Assembly: GCA_020847395.1 (NCBI GenBank)
Contig: JADLCD010000078.1
Coordinates: 1-56,769 of the forward strand
Reading direction: 5' to 3'
Source of the DNA: Chitinophagaceae bacterium
GTDB lineage: Bacteria; Bacteroidota; Bacteroidia; Chitinophagales; Chitinophagaceae
Length of the DNA: 56,769 nt
Shown here: positions 9,728 through 19,601 of the stretch, piece after piece
Numbering within the stretch: the stretch's first letter is position 1
Layout of the letters: every line of letters starts with the position of its first letter
Program-made: the position numbers and the translations under genes
The notes under the pieces: generated by a model
The model's input: the letters and a program-made list of their open reading frames with translations, nothing else
Databases searched by the model: none
Told to the model about the DNA's origin: nothing

Positions 9728-10579
9728 ATGAGTATGAAAAGAATGATGAATATTGCCAGGACAACACTGAGTATTATGCTGCTTTTTTATTTTATTTCAG
9801 CAGATGCTCAAAAAAAACCTATACAGGGTAATAAAATAAACTGGAAGCATATCCGTGTGCTGGTATATACAAAAAACGGCAAAGGCTATATACATGAGAA
9901 CAGGGCTGCCTGCACCGCCGCAATACAACAAATAGGAAAACAATACGGTTTTAAAGTAGATGTATCTGATGATGCGGCAAGCATTACTGAAGACAACCTG
10001 AAAAAATATACGCTGCTCATTTTTAATAATACCAATAACGAAACTTTTGATACAGATGAGCAAAAAGTAGCTTTCATGCGCTATGTGCAGGCAGGCGGCG
10101 GCTTTGTAGGTATTCATTCTGCCACAGGCTCTGAACGTCAGTGGCCATGGTTTAAAAGATTGATTGGGGCATCTTTTTTACGTCATGCCAGGGGCCAGCC
10201 TTTTAAAGAAATTATTATTGATGATGCCCACCCTTCTACGTCTTTTCTGCCTAAAATATGGCAGAGAGATGATGAGTGCTACTTTTTTAAAGACTATAAT
10301 CCCGACATTCATGTGCTGATGGTACATGATCTTGGCCCGCTTGATGATAAAGATAAACCAACCTATTACGGCGGAACTTCTTCGCCATCCGCCTGGTGTC
10401 ATGAATTTGATGGAGGCAGGCAATGGTATACATCACTCGGGCATAACAGTACAACGTATGCCGAGCCTGAATTTCAAAAACATATACTGGGAGGGATCAT
10501 ATGGGTGATAGGAAAAAACAAACCACTCGATTATAGCAAGGCAAGGGCTAAAAATCCCGATGATCCGCTTCCTTACTGA
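9728..10579 (+). CDS. Secreted ThuA-like domain protein
   Basis: The 283-residue protein has a signal peptide ending at SADAQ (about residue 27) and then a ThuA/glutamine-amidotransferase-like fold: IRVLVYTKNGKGYIHE, LLIFNNTNNETFD, GGGFVGIHSATGSE and a late WYTSLGHNSTTY. The family is named after ThuA of rhizobia, which with the Gfo/Idh/MocA protein ThuB takes part in converting trehalose to 3-keto-trehalose. Two Gfo/Idh/MocA genes follow directly here, the same pairing. It starts 3 bp after the PmoA-family gene; an ATG 6 bp downstream (9734) is an equally good start. Inferred role: keto-sugar chemistry in the periplasm. It has no recognisable hydrolase motif of a standard glycosidase family. 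Confidence 0.85.
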   Translation: MSMKRMMNIARTTLSIMLLFYFISADAQKKPIQGNKINWKHIRVLVYTKNGKGYIHENRAACTAAIQQIGKQYGFKVDVSDDAASITEDNLKKYTLLIFNNTNNETFDTDEQKVAFMRYVQAGGGFVGIHSATGSERQWPWFKRLIGASFLRHARGQPFKEIIIDDAHPSTSFLPKIWQRDDECYFFKDYNPDIHVLMVHDLGPLDDKDKPTYYGGTSSPSAWCHEFDGGRQWYTSLGHNSTTYAEPEFQKHILGGIIWVIGKNKPLDYSKARAKNPDDPLPY

Positions 10580-10621
10580 TAAAAAAATGATTGCAATAAC
10601 AGCCATATAAAATATCTGATC

Positions 10622-12046
10622 ATGAGTAAAAAAACAGCATCCTCACGTAGAAATTTTTTAAAGAACACATTGAAGGGAACTGCGGGAGCGGCAATGCTTG
10701 CAAATATTCCTGCAATAGTACCGGCTTCTGTATTGGGGAAATATGCACCTTCCAACCGTATTAATGTAGGAGCCATTGGCGCCGGCAGAATTGCACGTGA
10801 CTGGGATATACCCGGTACCATGAAGCAGGAAACCGCAAGGGTTTTAGCGGTATGTGATCTCGACAGCAACAGACTGGCATCAGGCAAAAAATATATTGAT
10901 GATTTTTATGTAAAAAAAGGGCAGGCCGGATACAACAGCACTAAAACGTACGAGCATTACGAAGAGCTGATCGCCGATAAAGATATTGATGCGGTGATCA
11001 TCGCTACGCCGGATCACTGGCATGTGCTCCCTGCCATAACCGCTGCCCGTGCAGGCAAGCATGTGTATATGGAAAAGCCTGCCTCATTATGCATAAGCGA
11101 AGGAAGGAGACTGAGTGATGAAGTACATCGTGCCGGAATTATATTCCAGGTAGGAAGCCAGCAACGTTCAATGCCGCAATTTAAAAAAGCTTGCGAGCTG
11201 GTTAGAAATGGAAAGATAGGTAAAATACATACCATATACGTTGGATTACCGGTTGACAACCCCAAAGAAAGCACTCCTGAAAAAGAAATGCCGGTACCTG
11301 CGAATCTTAATTTTGAAAAATGGCTGGGTGCAACTCCTTATGTTCCTTACACAGAAAAATTAGTACATCCGCAGAATGATTTTTCAAGGCCCGGATGGTT
11401 GCGTTGTGAACAATTTGGCGCAGGTATGATCACCGGCTGGGGATCGCATCACTTTGATATTGCCAACTGGGGTATGGGCACAGAAGATACCGGACCGGTA
11501 GAAATTTCAGGCACGGCAGATTGGCCCGCAGAAAATGCACTATGGGATGTGCATGGCAATTTTAAAACAGAAACAATATTTGCCAATGGTGTAAAAGTAC
11601 TGGCGAGCAATGAATACCCGAATGGTGTAAAGTTTGTGGGTGATGAAGGCTGGATTTTTGTAACGAGAGGTAATTATTCTGTAACGGCTTCCGATCCTGT
11701 ATCAAAAAGCGGTAATGCTAAAGCGCTTGATGCAAGCAATCCTAAAATTTTAGATTCAGTAATAGGTTCAAACGAAATTCATTTAATCGACAGCAAGGAG
11801 CATCATGCCAACTGGCTTAATGCCATCATTACCGGTGAACCCAATATTGCACCGATAGAAGCGGGGCACAGGGCTTGCTCTGTTTGCCTGCTGAACAATA
11901 TCGCTATGCAGCTTAAACGGAAACTGTATTGGGATCCGGTATTGGAAAGATTTAAAAATGATGATGAAGCCAACTTTATGCTGAAACGTGCGGAAAGATG
12001 GCCATACCAGATAGATAAGGGGTTTAATGTGAAGACAACGATGTGA
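10622..12046 (+). CDS. Tat-exported Gfo/Idh/MocA-family oxidoreductase
   Basis: This 474-residue protein has a Tat signal (SRRNFLKNTL near residues 8-17, then a hydrophobic stretch to PASVLG). The NAD(P) fold follows at about 50 (VGAIGAGRIARD), and the family's EKP motif is E151-K152-P153 with VIIATPDHWH just before it. The larger C-terminal half matches the extended bacterial group that is exported already folded with its cofactor. Known: these enzymes oxidize or reduce sugar hydroxyls, including at C3 of glycosides, often with tightly bound NAD. It is the third gene of the LacI-facing operon, 42 bp behind the ThuA-like gene. The substrate cannot be read from the sequence. Confidence 0.9.
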   Translation: MSKKTASSRRNFLKNTLKGTAGAAMLANIPAIVPASVLGKYAPSNRINVGAIGAGRIARDWDIPGTMKQETARVLAVCDLDSNRLASGKKYIDDFYVKKGQAGYNSTKTYEHYEELIADKDIDAVIIATPDHWHVLPAITAARAGKHVYMEKPASLCISEGRRLSDEVHRAGIIFQVGSQQRSMPQFKKACELVRNGKIGKIHTIYVGLPVDNPKESTPEKEMPVPANLNFEKWLGATPYVPYTEKLVHPQNDFSRPGWLRCEQFGAGMITGWGSHHFDIANWGMGTEDTGPVEISGTADWPAENALWDVHGNFKTETIFANGVKVLASNEYPNGVKFVGDEGWIFVTRGNYSVTASDPVSKSGNAKALDASNPKILDSVIGSNEIHLIDSKEHHANWLNAIITGEPNIAPIEAGHRACSVCLLNNIAMQLKRKLYWDPVLERFKNDDEANFMLKRAERWPYQIDKGFNVKTTM

Positions 12047-12085
12047 AATTTCTGATTTCTGATTTCTGATTTGAGATTTGAAATT
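12047..12085 (+). repeat. Degenerate TTTCTGA tract between oxidoreductase genes
   Basis: Between two co-directional genes, the word ATTTCTG occurs three times in tandem and then decays into ATTTGAG and ATTTGAA. It belongs to the kind of short-word tract that recurs next to gene ends in this window. Confidence 0.6.
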
Positions 12086-12101
12086 ATTAGGTTTAGATAA
12101 C

Positions 12102-13496
12102 ATGATGAAACGTAATACAACAATTATTCTCGCTGTTGTGGCAGCGGCTTTCGGATGCCAGTTGCCATCCGGAAAGGTTGATAGTGAAAAAAAAGACAGT
12201 AGTATGGTAAGGCTTTTAACACTCGACCCCGGGCATTTTCACGCGGCATTGGTACAGAAAACCGGCTACCCGGATATTGATACTACTGTATACGTATATG
12301 CGCCGGATGGACCGGAGGTGGAAGCTCATCTCAATCTTATTAAACAATACAATACAAGAGCCGAAAACCCAACGCACTGGAATGAGGTAGTATACAGGGG
12401 CGCCGACTTTGCAGAAAAAATGTTTGCGGAAAAGAAAGGCAATGTAGTAGTGCTTGCCGGTAATAATCGTTTGAAAACAGATTATATCAAACGCTCGGTT
12501 GAAGCGGGATTGAACGTGTTGGGAGATAAGCCGATGGCAATCAATACGGATAATTTTTCCAGGCTGGTTGAAGCTTTTGATGAAGCAAAGAAAAACAATG
12601 TATTGCTGTATGATATCATGACGGAAAGATCGGAGATCACCAATATCATTCAAAAAGAATTGATACACGATGCTACATTATTTGGCGATATAAAGAAAGG
12701 CTCTGAAAAAGAGCCATCTGTATTTATTGAAAGTATACATTATTTTTTCAAGAATGTTTCAGGTAAACCATTGGTACGCCCGTCCTGGTTTTTTGATCCT
12801 GCACAGCAGGGCGACGCTATTGCAGATGTAGCAACACATCTCGTTGATTTGGTTCAATGGCAATGCCTTCCCGGTGTACCGCTTGATTATACCAAAGACA
12901 TCAGTATTACTTCAGCGCGGATATGGCCGACACCGCTCACGACAACACAGTTTGCGAGCATAACAGGAAAAAATGAATATCCTGATTACCTGAAACCCCT
13001 GATTGAAAAGGATTCTATTCTGCAAACACATGCCAATGGCGAAATGAATTATACCATAAAAGGCATTCCTGTAAAAATAATAGCAAGATGGGACTATAAG
13101 GCAGCAGCCGGTGGAGATGCTCATCATGCAGTAGTAAAAGGAACAAAATCCACACTTGAAATACGGCAGGGCAAAGAAGAAAACTACAAACCTGTGTTAT
13201 ACATTATTCCGGTTGATAACAAAAACGCAGATAGTATAGTTCAACGATCAATCGCGGCAATCAGCACAAAATATCCCGGCGTGGCTGCAGAAAAAGTGAA
13301 TGCTAAAGAATGGAAAGTGATTATCCCGGCGAAATATGATATCGGCCACGAAGCGCATTTTGGACAGGTAATGGAACGGTATTTACAATATCTCAAAGAA
13401 AAAAAATTGCCGGAATGGGAAGTGCCCGGGATGCTTGCCAAGTATTACACCACTACGAAGGCGTTGGAAATGGCAATGAAGGGCTATGGGCAATGA
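12102..13496 (+). CDS. Gfo/Idh/MocA-like lipoprotein, putative oxidoreductase
   Basis: The ATG at 12102 (or 12105) gives a lipoprotein signal ending AAAFGC, so the 464-residue product is probably membrane-anchored outside the cytoplasm. The NAD-binding half is weaker than in the preceding gene: it lacks a clear GxGxxG and opens with VRLLTLDPGHFHAAL. DKP at 142-144 replaces the usual EKP and is followed by MAINTDNFSRL. The second half fits the 'putative oxidoreductase C-terminal' group (WFFDPAQQGDAIADVATHLVDLVQW). This group is typically found beside other Gfo/Idh/MocA genes in Bacteroidota sugar loci. The missing glycine motif leaves open whether it binds NAD in the usual way. It sits 55 bp behind its paralogue in the operon. 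Confidence 0.83.
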   Translation: MMKRNTTIILAVVAAAFGCQLPSGKVDSEKKDSSMVRLLTLDPGHFHAALVQKTGYPDIDTTVYVYAPDGPEVEAHLNLIKQYNTRAENPTHWNEVVYRGADFAEKMFAEKKGNVVVLAGNNRLKTDYIKRSVEAGLNVLGDKPMAINTDNFSRLVEAFDEAKKNNVLLYDIMTERSEITNIIQKELIHDATLFGDIKKGSEKEPSVFIESIHYFFKNVSGKPLVRPSWFFDPAQQGDAIADVATHLVDLVQWQCLPGVPLDYTKDISITSARIWPTPLTTTQFASITGKNEYPDYLKPLIEKDSILQTHANGEMNYTIKGIPVKIIARWDYKAAAGGDAHHAVVKGTKSTLEIRQGKEENYKPVLYIIPVDNKNADSIVQRSIAAISTKYPGVAAEKVNAKEWKVIIPAKYDIGHEAHFGQVMERYLQYLKEKKLPEWEVPGMLAKYYTTTKALEMAMKGYGQ

Positions 13497-13560
13497 GCTA
13501 TCGGCTCACGATAGCTATTGGCTCAAAGTCCATTGCCGATAGCCCGTAGCTCACAGCTAA
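13489..13560 (+). repeat. Overlapping inverted repeats between oxidoreductase and SDR genes
   Basis: GCTATCGGC (13497-13505) pairs exactly with GCCGATAGC (13535-13543), while GGCAATG (13489-13495, overlapping the stop codon) pairs with CATTGCC (13531-13537). The two right arms share three bases, so both stems cannot be complete at once. GATAGCTATTGGCTC between them is a further variant of the same word. Confidence 0.5.
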
Positions 13561-13578
13561 TGACCATTAAGAAAAACT

Positions 13579-14343
13579 ATGCGGATGCACAACAAGTTTG
13601 ATTTAACGGGTAAAAAAATATTGATAACCGGTGGAGGTAAAGGATTGGGATTTGCTATTGCCGGTACTATGGTACAACATGGCGGGGAAGTAATTATAAC
13701 CGGCCGGAATGAACAGCAATTAAAAGAAGCCTGTGAGACAATAGGCGCATTATGCACGTATCATGTGTTTGATTTAACAGACAATCAGTCTATTCCCGCA
13801 TTTGTTGAGGTGATAGAGCAGATTCATGGACCGGTAGATGTGCTGGTGAACAATGCAGGCATTAATATGAAAAAAGACATGATGGATGTAACGGATGAAG
13901 AATTTGAATCTGTTATAAAAACCAATCAGTCGGCCGTGTTTTCCCTGAGCAGGGAGTTTGCTAAAAAGATGGTGCAAAGAAAAAGCGGAGTGATACTGCT
14001 TATAAGTTCAATGGCATCACAGTATGGTATTCCGAAAGTAATTGCTTATACCGCATCAAAATCAGCAATAGAAGGAATGACAAGGGCGATGGCGGTTGAA
14101 TTATCACCACTCGGCATCAGGGTGAATTGTATAGCGCCGGGATTTATAGAAACAGACATGTCTTCAAAAGCGCTGAACGGCGACCCTGAAAGAAAACAGA
14201 AAGTATTGTCGCGTACACCTATGGCTAAGCTTGGAAAGCCGGAAGATATCGGCTATGCTGCAGTATTCCTTTCCAGCGATGCTGCGAATTATATAACAGG
14301 AATTGTACTGCCCGTTGACGGAGGCAACGCGATAGGGTTTTGA
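13579..14343 (+). CDS. SDR-family dehydrogenase, possible fructuronate reductase
   Basis: This is a classical short-chain dehydrogenase of 254 residues, the usual length. It has the cofactor motif TGGGKGLG (17-24), NNAG (91-94), and the catalytic set S144, Y157 and K161 (YTASK). The C-terminal VLPVDGGNAIGF closes the fold. There is no signal peptide, so it acts in the cytoplasm. It resembles gluconate 5-dehydrogenase-like SDRs. Known: in several bacteria (for example B. subtilis YjmF) an SDR stands in for UxuB and reduces fructuronate to mannonate. Because uxuA ends the same locus, that reaction is the leading inference, but SDR specificity cannot be read from motifs. A second ATG two codons in is an alternative start. 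Confidence 0.88.
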   Translation: MRMHNKFDLTGKKILITGGGKGLGFAIAGTMVQHGGEVIITGRNEQQLKEACETIGALCTYHVFDLTDNQSIPAFVEVIEQIHGPVDVLVNNAGINMKKDMMDVTDEEFESVIKTNQSAVFSLSREFAKKMVQRKSGVILLISSMASQYGIPKVIAYTASKSAIEGMTRAMAVELSPLGIRVNCIAPGFIETDMSSKALNGDPERKQKVLSRTPMAKLGKPEDIGYAAVFLSSDAANYITGIVLPVDGGNAIGF

Positions 14344-14372
14344 CAGCTGACAGCTGATAGCTAATAGCTGGA
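14343..14372 (+). repeat. Degenerate CAGCTGA/TAGCTAA tract
   Basis: Directly after the SDR stop, the word CAGCTGA is repeated about four times with changes (CAGCTGA, CAGCTGA, TAGCTAA, TAGCTGG). No coding or terminator function is evident. It is the same style of tract as at 12047 and 20775. Confidence 0.6.
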
Positions 14373-14456
14373 AGCCCACAGCATGACAAAACCCCTTTCC
14401 CTAACCTTTAAAATTTGTTTAAACTAAACGATTATTAATTAACAAAAGCTGCTATT

Positions 14457-17400
14457 ATGATGAAAAAAACTCTTTACAAATTTCTACAACTGCTATGCCT
14501 TTCCTTATGTATTTGGGGAAGCACATTTGCACAAAACCTTACCATAACCGGCAGGGTAACATCTGCCGAAAAGCCGGAAGGACTTGCAGGCGTATCCGTA
14601 ATTATTGAAGGCACTACAAACGGTGCAACTACCGATGAACAGGGTAGGTTTAAAATCAGTAATGCTGCCAGAAATGCAAAACTTGTATTTTCTTCTATTG
14701 GTTTTAAATCACAAACCATTAGTGCCGGAAACCAAACTACCATTAATGTTGTACTTGAAACAGAAGCATCATCGCTTGACCAGGTTGTGGTGATTGGGTA
14801 TGGTACTGCCAAAAAGAAAGATTTAACCGGCGCTGTTGCTTCAATAAAAGCTGCTCAATTAGAAAACGAACATCCTGCTGCCGTGCAGGATTTACTCAGG
14901 GCAAATGTTCCCGGATTGAATATTGGATATACTACATCTCCAAAAGGGGATGCCAGCCTGCAGGTGCGTGGCAAGAATACACTTAATGCCAGCTCCAGCC
15001 CGTTAATTGTGTTAGACGGTGTAATTTATTATGGGGCATTAGCAGACATCAACCCCAATGATATAGAAACAATTGATGTATTGAAAGATGCCAGTTCTGC
15101 AGCCGTATATGGGGCTAAAGCAGCAAGCGGTGTAATACAAGTAACAACCAAAAAAGGCAAGACCGGTAAACCTGTAATTAACGTAAATACAAGCTTCGGG
15201 TATGCCACCATGAGTGTGAATGAAAATGTTTATGGGGCACAGGATTTTTTGAATGTTTGGAGGAAGAACGTAAAGTATAGCACAAATATAAATGCAAAGC
15301 CTTTTCAGTATGATGACCCAAGAACATTGCCCTCTAATATATCCGTTGCAGACTGGTTGGCTTACGATAAATCAGATCCTAATGCAGATCCTGTTACCGT
15401 TTGGTTATTGCGATTGAATTTACAGCCTGTTGAAATAGAGAATTATAAAAAGGGACAATCCATTAACTGGTATGATATGATGTTCCAGAACGGCTTTCGC
15501 CAGGACTATAATGTAAGCCTTTCAGGAAGGAAAGAAGGATTATCGTATTTCTGGTCATTAGGGTATATGGATAATGATGGCATTGTAGTAGGGGATAATT
15601 ATAATGTGGCAAGAACACGATTAAACCTCGATGCTAAGGTCACTAATTTTATCAGCGTAGGTTTGAACACTCAGTTTAGTGTGAGAGACGAAAGTTCTAT
15701 ACCCTTAGATTGGACGCTTATTACTTCTAATTCGCCCTGGGGTTCATTTTATAAAGATGATTCAAGCGACCTGCGCTTTATTCCCAATGATGAAGTAAGC
15801 GGCGGCAGGAACCCTTTTGGTGTACCTAAATATACTGACAGGCTAAAGAAATATTTTAACGTGAATGCAAGCTTGTATGCTAAAGTTAATCTTCCATTGG
15901 GGATTAAATATCAACTGAATTTTTCTCCCAGGTTGGAGTGGTTTAATTTTTATCAGGCACAATCTTCCAAATGGCAGGACTGGGCATTGGCAGGGGGCAT
16001 AGCCACCAGACAAAACAGGCAGGTTTACCAGTGGCAAATTGATAATTTACTTACCTATAGCAAAGATTTTCTCAGGGATCATCATGTGGATGTAACGCTG
16101 TTAGCCAATGCTGAAAAGTACCAGGTATGGAGAAGTTACATGACGAACAGCGGGTTCAGTCCGAGTGATATATTAGGCTACCATAATATGGCCGCTGGAA
16201 ATGCGCCTGCAGTTGGTAATACCGGGCAGGATATTTATAATGATGAGTCGGGGTTGGTACTTGGAGATGAATATAGCACCGGCACTGCTTTAATGGGGCG
16301 TTTATTCTATTCTTTCAAAAGCAGGTATATGCTCACCTTAACAGTAAGAAGAGATGGATATTCGGCATTTGGTATCAACTATCCTTCCGCCACATTTCCA
16401 TCTGCTGCATTAGGATGGGTATTTTCGGATGAAGCATTCATGAAAAACAATTGGCTCAGTTATGGAAAATTAAGGGTCAGTTACGGATCAAATGGCAACA
16501 GGGACGTAGGAAGGTATTCGGCACTTTCACAGCTCACCACAGGAAAATACCTGCACGTACTGAACAATGGAACGGTACAACAGGTGGGGCTTTTAAATGT
16601 AACGACTATGCCGAATCCATTCCTGAAATGGGAACAGACTACAGCCTTTAATTTTGGCCTGGACTTTGGGTTTCTTAATAACAGGATAGAAGGAAGCATT
16701 GACGCTTACCAGAGTCGTACCAAGGGGCTTTTGGTTAAACGCTCTCTTCCGGATGTTACAGGTTTTGTGGACGTATGGGCTAATCTTGGGCAGATCAATA
16801 ACCAGGGATTTGAATTTGCCATAAATACAAAAAACATTGTACGTCCTAATTTTACATGGAACACTTCTGTTATTTTCTCTCTCAACAGAAATAAAATAGC
16901 GCATTTATATGGCAATATGGTTGATATAAAAGATGCGGATGGTAAAATAATAGGTCAGAAAGAAGGCGATGATATTACCAACCGCTGGTTTATTGGTCAC
17001 CCACTTGATGCTATATGGGATCAAAGTACACAGGGGATATGGCAGGTGGCAGATTCAGCCGCTGCAAGAAAATATGGTGTATACCCGGGCGATTTTCGTG
17101 TTAAAGATGTAAATAATGATGGAAAATATACCGATGCGGATAGAGATTTTTTAGGTTATACAGAGCCAAGGTATAGGTGGACATTCAGAAACGAATTTAC
17201 ATTTTACAAGAATTTTACGTTTTCCTTCATGATGTATTCATATGGCGGAAATATGGCAGCATACAATCAGGCAAAAAACAGGAGCGCGGCTTTTCCTGAC
17301 CGTGTAAATTCTTATGAATTTCCTTTCTGGACGCCTCAAAACCCTATTAATAATTATGCAAGGCTTGCTTCAAGTGACGGGGGCGCTAACTACAGCGTTT

Positions 17401-17624
17401 ACAGGAAAAGAACTTTTATAAGGCTTGATAACATATCCATTGGTTATAGTGTACCCAAAACAATAGTGAAAAAAATCAGTTCAGAGGATCTTAGATTTTA
17501 TTTCTCAATAAGAAATGCAGCGGTTTATTCCAAATGGGATTTTTGGGATCCTGAATGGGCAGCGGGCAGCAATCCCGGCCCAACGCCAAGAATATATACG
17601 CTTGGATTAAACCTAACACTATAA
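14457..17624 (+). CDS. SusC/RagA-family TonB-dependent outer-membrane transporter
   Basis: The 1055-residue protein has a signal peptide (to STFAQ, residue 26), a carboxypeptidase-regulatory-like domain (about 28-105, ITGRVTS...[10 protein letters not shown]), a plug domain beginning near [18 protein letters not shown], and a long beta-barrel to the C-terminus ([10 protein letters not shown]). VLDGVIYYG and [20 protein letters not shown] are SusC signatures. It imports a substrate, usually an oligosaccharide, across the outer membrane with energy from TonB-ExbBD, forming a lidded complex with the SusD protein of the next gene 31 bp downstream. The locus lacks linked glycoside hydrolases, so the substrate may be a small glycoside or a sugar acid. 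Expression is probably under the LacI-type regulator. Confidence 0.96.
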   Translation: MMKKTLYKFLQLLCLSLCIWGSTFAQNLTITGRVTSAEKPEGLAGVSVIIEGTTNGATTDEQGRFKISNAARNAKLVFSSIGFKSQTISAGNQTTINVVLETEASSLDQVVVIGYGTAKKKDLTGAVASIKAAQLENEHPAAVQDLLRANVPGLNIGYTTSPKGDASLQVRGKNTLNASSSPLIVLDGVIYYGALADINPNDIETIDVLKDASSAAVYGAKAASGVIQVTTKKGKTGKPVINVNTSFGYATMSVNENVYGAQDFLNVWRKNVKYSTNINAKPFQYDDPRTLPSNISVADWLAYDKSDPNADPVTVWLLRLNLQPVEIENYKKGQSINWYDMMFQNGFRQDYNVSLSGRKEGLSYFWSLGYMDNDGIVVGDNYNVARTRLNLDAKVTNFISVGLNTQFSVRDESSIPLDWTLITSNSPWGSFYKDDSSDLRFIPNDEVSGGRNPFGVPKYTDRLKKYFNVNASLYAKVNLPLGIKYQLNFSPRLEWFNFYQAQSSKWQDWALAGGIATRQNRQVYQWQIDNLLTYSKDFLRDHHVDVTLLANAEKYQVWRSYMTNSGFSPSDILGYHNMAAGNAPAVGNTGQDIYNDESGLVLGDEYSTGTALMGRLFYSFKSRYMLTLTVRRDGYSAFGINYPSATFPSAALGWVFSDEAFMKNNWLSYGKLRVSYGSNGNRDVGRYSALSQLTTGKYLHVLNNGTVQQVGLLNVTTMPNPFLKWEQTTAFNFGLDFGFLNNRIEGSIDAYQSRTKGLLVKRSLPDVTGFVDVWANLGQINNQGFEFAINTKNIVRPNFTWNTSVIFSLNRNKIAHLYGNMVDIKDADGKIIGQKEGDDITNRWFIGHPLDAIWDQSTQGIWQVADSAAARKYGVYPGDFRVKDVNNDGKYTDADRDFLGYTEPRYRWTFRNEFTFYKNFTFSFMMYSYGGNMAAYNQAKNRSAAFPDRVNSYEFPFWTPQNPINNYARLASSDGGANYSVYRKRTFIRLDNISIGYSVPKTIVKKISSEDLRFYFSIRNAAVYSKWDFWDPEWAAGSNPGPTPRIYTLGLNLTL

Positions 17625-17655
17625 ACAACCAGATTACTTATTAAACACGAGTTTT

Positions 17656-19503
17656 ATGAAAAGGAATATATGTAAACATGCTCTGCTTATCTTTTCCGGA
17701 GCCATGTTATGCCTTGTCAGTTGTAAGAAAGATTTTCTTGAACCTAAACCTCTTTCCTTTTACGTTCCTGAAAATACATTCAACTCACCTTCAGGGCTGC
17801 AAAACCTGCTTGTAGCCTGCGAAGCGAGTATGCGTTCTGAATTTTTTGGAGATGGCGCCCCAATGATCACACAAATGATTTTTGCGGAAACCGCTGTAGA
17901 AGGTACCACAGACAAATCCGGACCTGCCCAGAATATGAATCTGCAAATAACCCCTACCGCAAATTTAAACAGTACAGATTATAACAGGATCGGCTGGTTT
18001 TGGACAGAATCTTATAAGGCGATTAAAAATGCAAATACAGTTGTAACTTATATCGATCAACCGAAATGGGATTCGGATAATCAAAAAAATGCTGTGCTGT
18101 CAGCAGCCTATTTTCATAGGGCGTACCGATATTATATGCTGTGTAATGAATTTGGTGATATACCTGTAACTCTTTCGTTGCTTAATTCACCTAAGTTAGA
18201 TTTTGCTTCTGTAAAACGGGAAGTGGTATTGCAGGAAATGAAAAAAGAATTAGAGTATGCGGTACAATGGTTGCCTGCAAAACCGGCTGGTGGCGAAGTA
18301 AGTAAAGGCGCGGCATATCACCTGCTTACTAAAATAAACCTTGCCCTTGGCTTGTTTGATGATGCGATAGCATCTGCCACAAGTGTTATTGATGGCGCCG
18401 GGTATACCCTGATGACAAATCGCTTTGGAGTAGATAAAGATGACCCGGCAAAAAATATAATATGGGACCTGCACCGGCCATTGAACAAAGCAAGGGCCGA
18501 TAATACAGAAGGGATTTTACTTGTTATAGATAGGGAGGGATATAAAAATGGTCAGGGCGATTTTACCGGGGGAGGCTCCACAATGAGGCAGGCGGTTCCT
18601 TTCTGGTTTTCTAATATTAACACTCCTACAGGTAATAAGGGAACTTCAGATGCACAGAAAAAAAATCAACCCCTTATTGATTGGGATCAGGCGAACATGT
18701 TTGGAAGGGGTATTGGCCGGTGTAGAGGAACATGGTATAGCACACACATGATATGGACAGATGCAAACGATTTAAGACATGCACCCGGTAATTGGATGAG
18801 AATGCAGGATTTGCTATATAATAACTATCAGATCAAAACAGACCCCTACTACGGTAAAAATTTGCAGTTATATAATAACAACGGAGGAATTTTATGTGGA
18901 GATACTATCAGAAGCTGGTTTGATTGGCCACACTATAAACTCTTCATTCCCGATGTAGAGAATTCAAATCCAAGTGGCGGACATAGTGACTGGTACGTAT
19001 TTCGACTGGCTGAAACATATTTGCTTCGTGCTGAAGCATATTACTGGAAAGACCAAAATGACCTGGCAGCAGCAGATATTAACAAAGTAAGAGCAAGGGC
19101 AGGTTGTGCACCAATTGCAGATGCTGACGTAAATATCGGCACTATTCTCGATGAAAGAGCAAGAGAATTATATTACGAAGAACCCCGCAAAGTGGAACTT
19201 ACACGCATAGCTTATCTTTTTGCAACAACAGGTAAGACTGCTTATAATGGTAAGACTTACACGTTGGCAAATTTCTCCAAAGACAATTTTCTGTACGATA
19301 GGATCATGGAGAAAACAGACTTTTACAATAAAGGTGTACGAACAAACCATAACGATGAATATACCTTTAGCCCATATCATGTATTGTGGCCAATTCCGCA
19401 GGCAGCAATAAGTGCCAACGTTGGTGGCGTTATCAATCAAAATGAAGGGTATGATGGCTTTCAGAATAACGTACCGGCCTTAACAGAAATTCCGACGAAA
19501 TAA
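17656..19503 (+). CDS. SusD/RagB-family surface lipoprotein
   Basis: This 615-residue lipoprotein has a lipobox ending at C23 (LCLVSC) followed by [10 protein letters not shown], the standard SusD start. TPR-rich features follow ([22 protein letters not shown]) and late motifs [29 protein letters not shown] and [13 protein letters not shown] are also SusD-typical. It forms the hinged lid on the SusC barrel and captures ligand at the cell surface. It begins 31 bp after susC and is followed by a strong terminator, marking the end of the main transcript. The ligand cannot be deduced. Confidence 0.95.
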   Translation: MKRNICKHALLIFSGAMLCLVSCKKDFLEPKPLSFYVPENTFNSPSGLQNLLVACEASMRSEFFGDGAPMITQMIFAETAVEGTTDKSGPAQNMNLQITPTANLNSTDYNRIGWFWTESYKAIKNANTVVTYIDQPKWDSDNQKNAVLSAAYFHRAYRYYMLCNEFGDIPVTLSLLNSPKLDFASVKREVVLQEMKKELEYAVQWLPAKPAGGEVSKGAAYHLLTKINLALGLFDDAIASATSVIDGAGYTLMTNRFGVDKDDPAKNIIWDLHRPLNKARADNTEGILLVIDREGYKNGQGDFTGGGSTMRQAVPFWFSNINTPTGNKGTSDAQKKNQPLIDWDQANMFGRGIGRCRGTWYSTHMIWTDANDLRHAPGNWMRMQDLLYNNYQIKTDPYYGKNLQLYNNNGGILCGDTIRSWFDWPHYKLFIPDVENSNPSGGHSDWYVFRLAETYLLRAEAYYWKDQNDLAAADINKVRARAGCAPIADADVNIGTILDERARELYYEEPRKVELTRIAYLFATTGKTAYNGKTYTLANFSKDNFLYDRIMEKTDFYNKGVRTNHNDEYTFSPYHVLWPIPQAAISANVGGVINQNEGYDGFQNNVPALTEIPTK

Positions 19504-19531
19504 TTTTTCAATTTAAAACTCATACAATTTG

Positions 19532-19570
19532 GTCAAAAGCGAAATTCAATATTTCGCTTTTGGCTTTTTT
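19532..19570 (+). terminator. Rho-independent terminator after susD
   Basis: Arms of 14 bases (19532-19545 and 19551-19564) pair with 13 matches and one G.U wobble around a 5-nt loop (TCAAT), followed by six Ts at 19565-19570. It ends 31 bp before the uxuA start, so uxuA needs read-through or its own promoter. A TATACTTTG at 19572-19580 is a poor candidate for the latter. Confidence 0.85.
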
Positions 19571-19601
19571 ACTATACTTTGCAAGCACAATTTTTTTCAG
19601 C

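Noticed and set aside
19560-19601. Upstream start for uxuA
   Set aside because: It falls inside the terminator stem, and the family's N-terminus matches the ATG at 19602.
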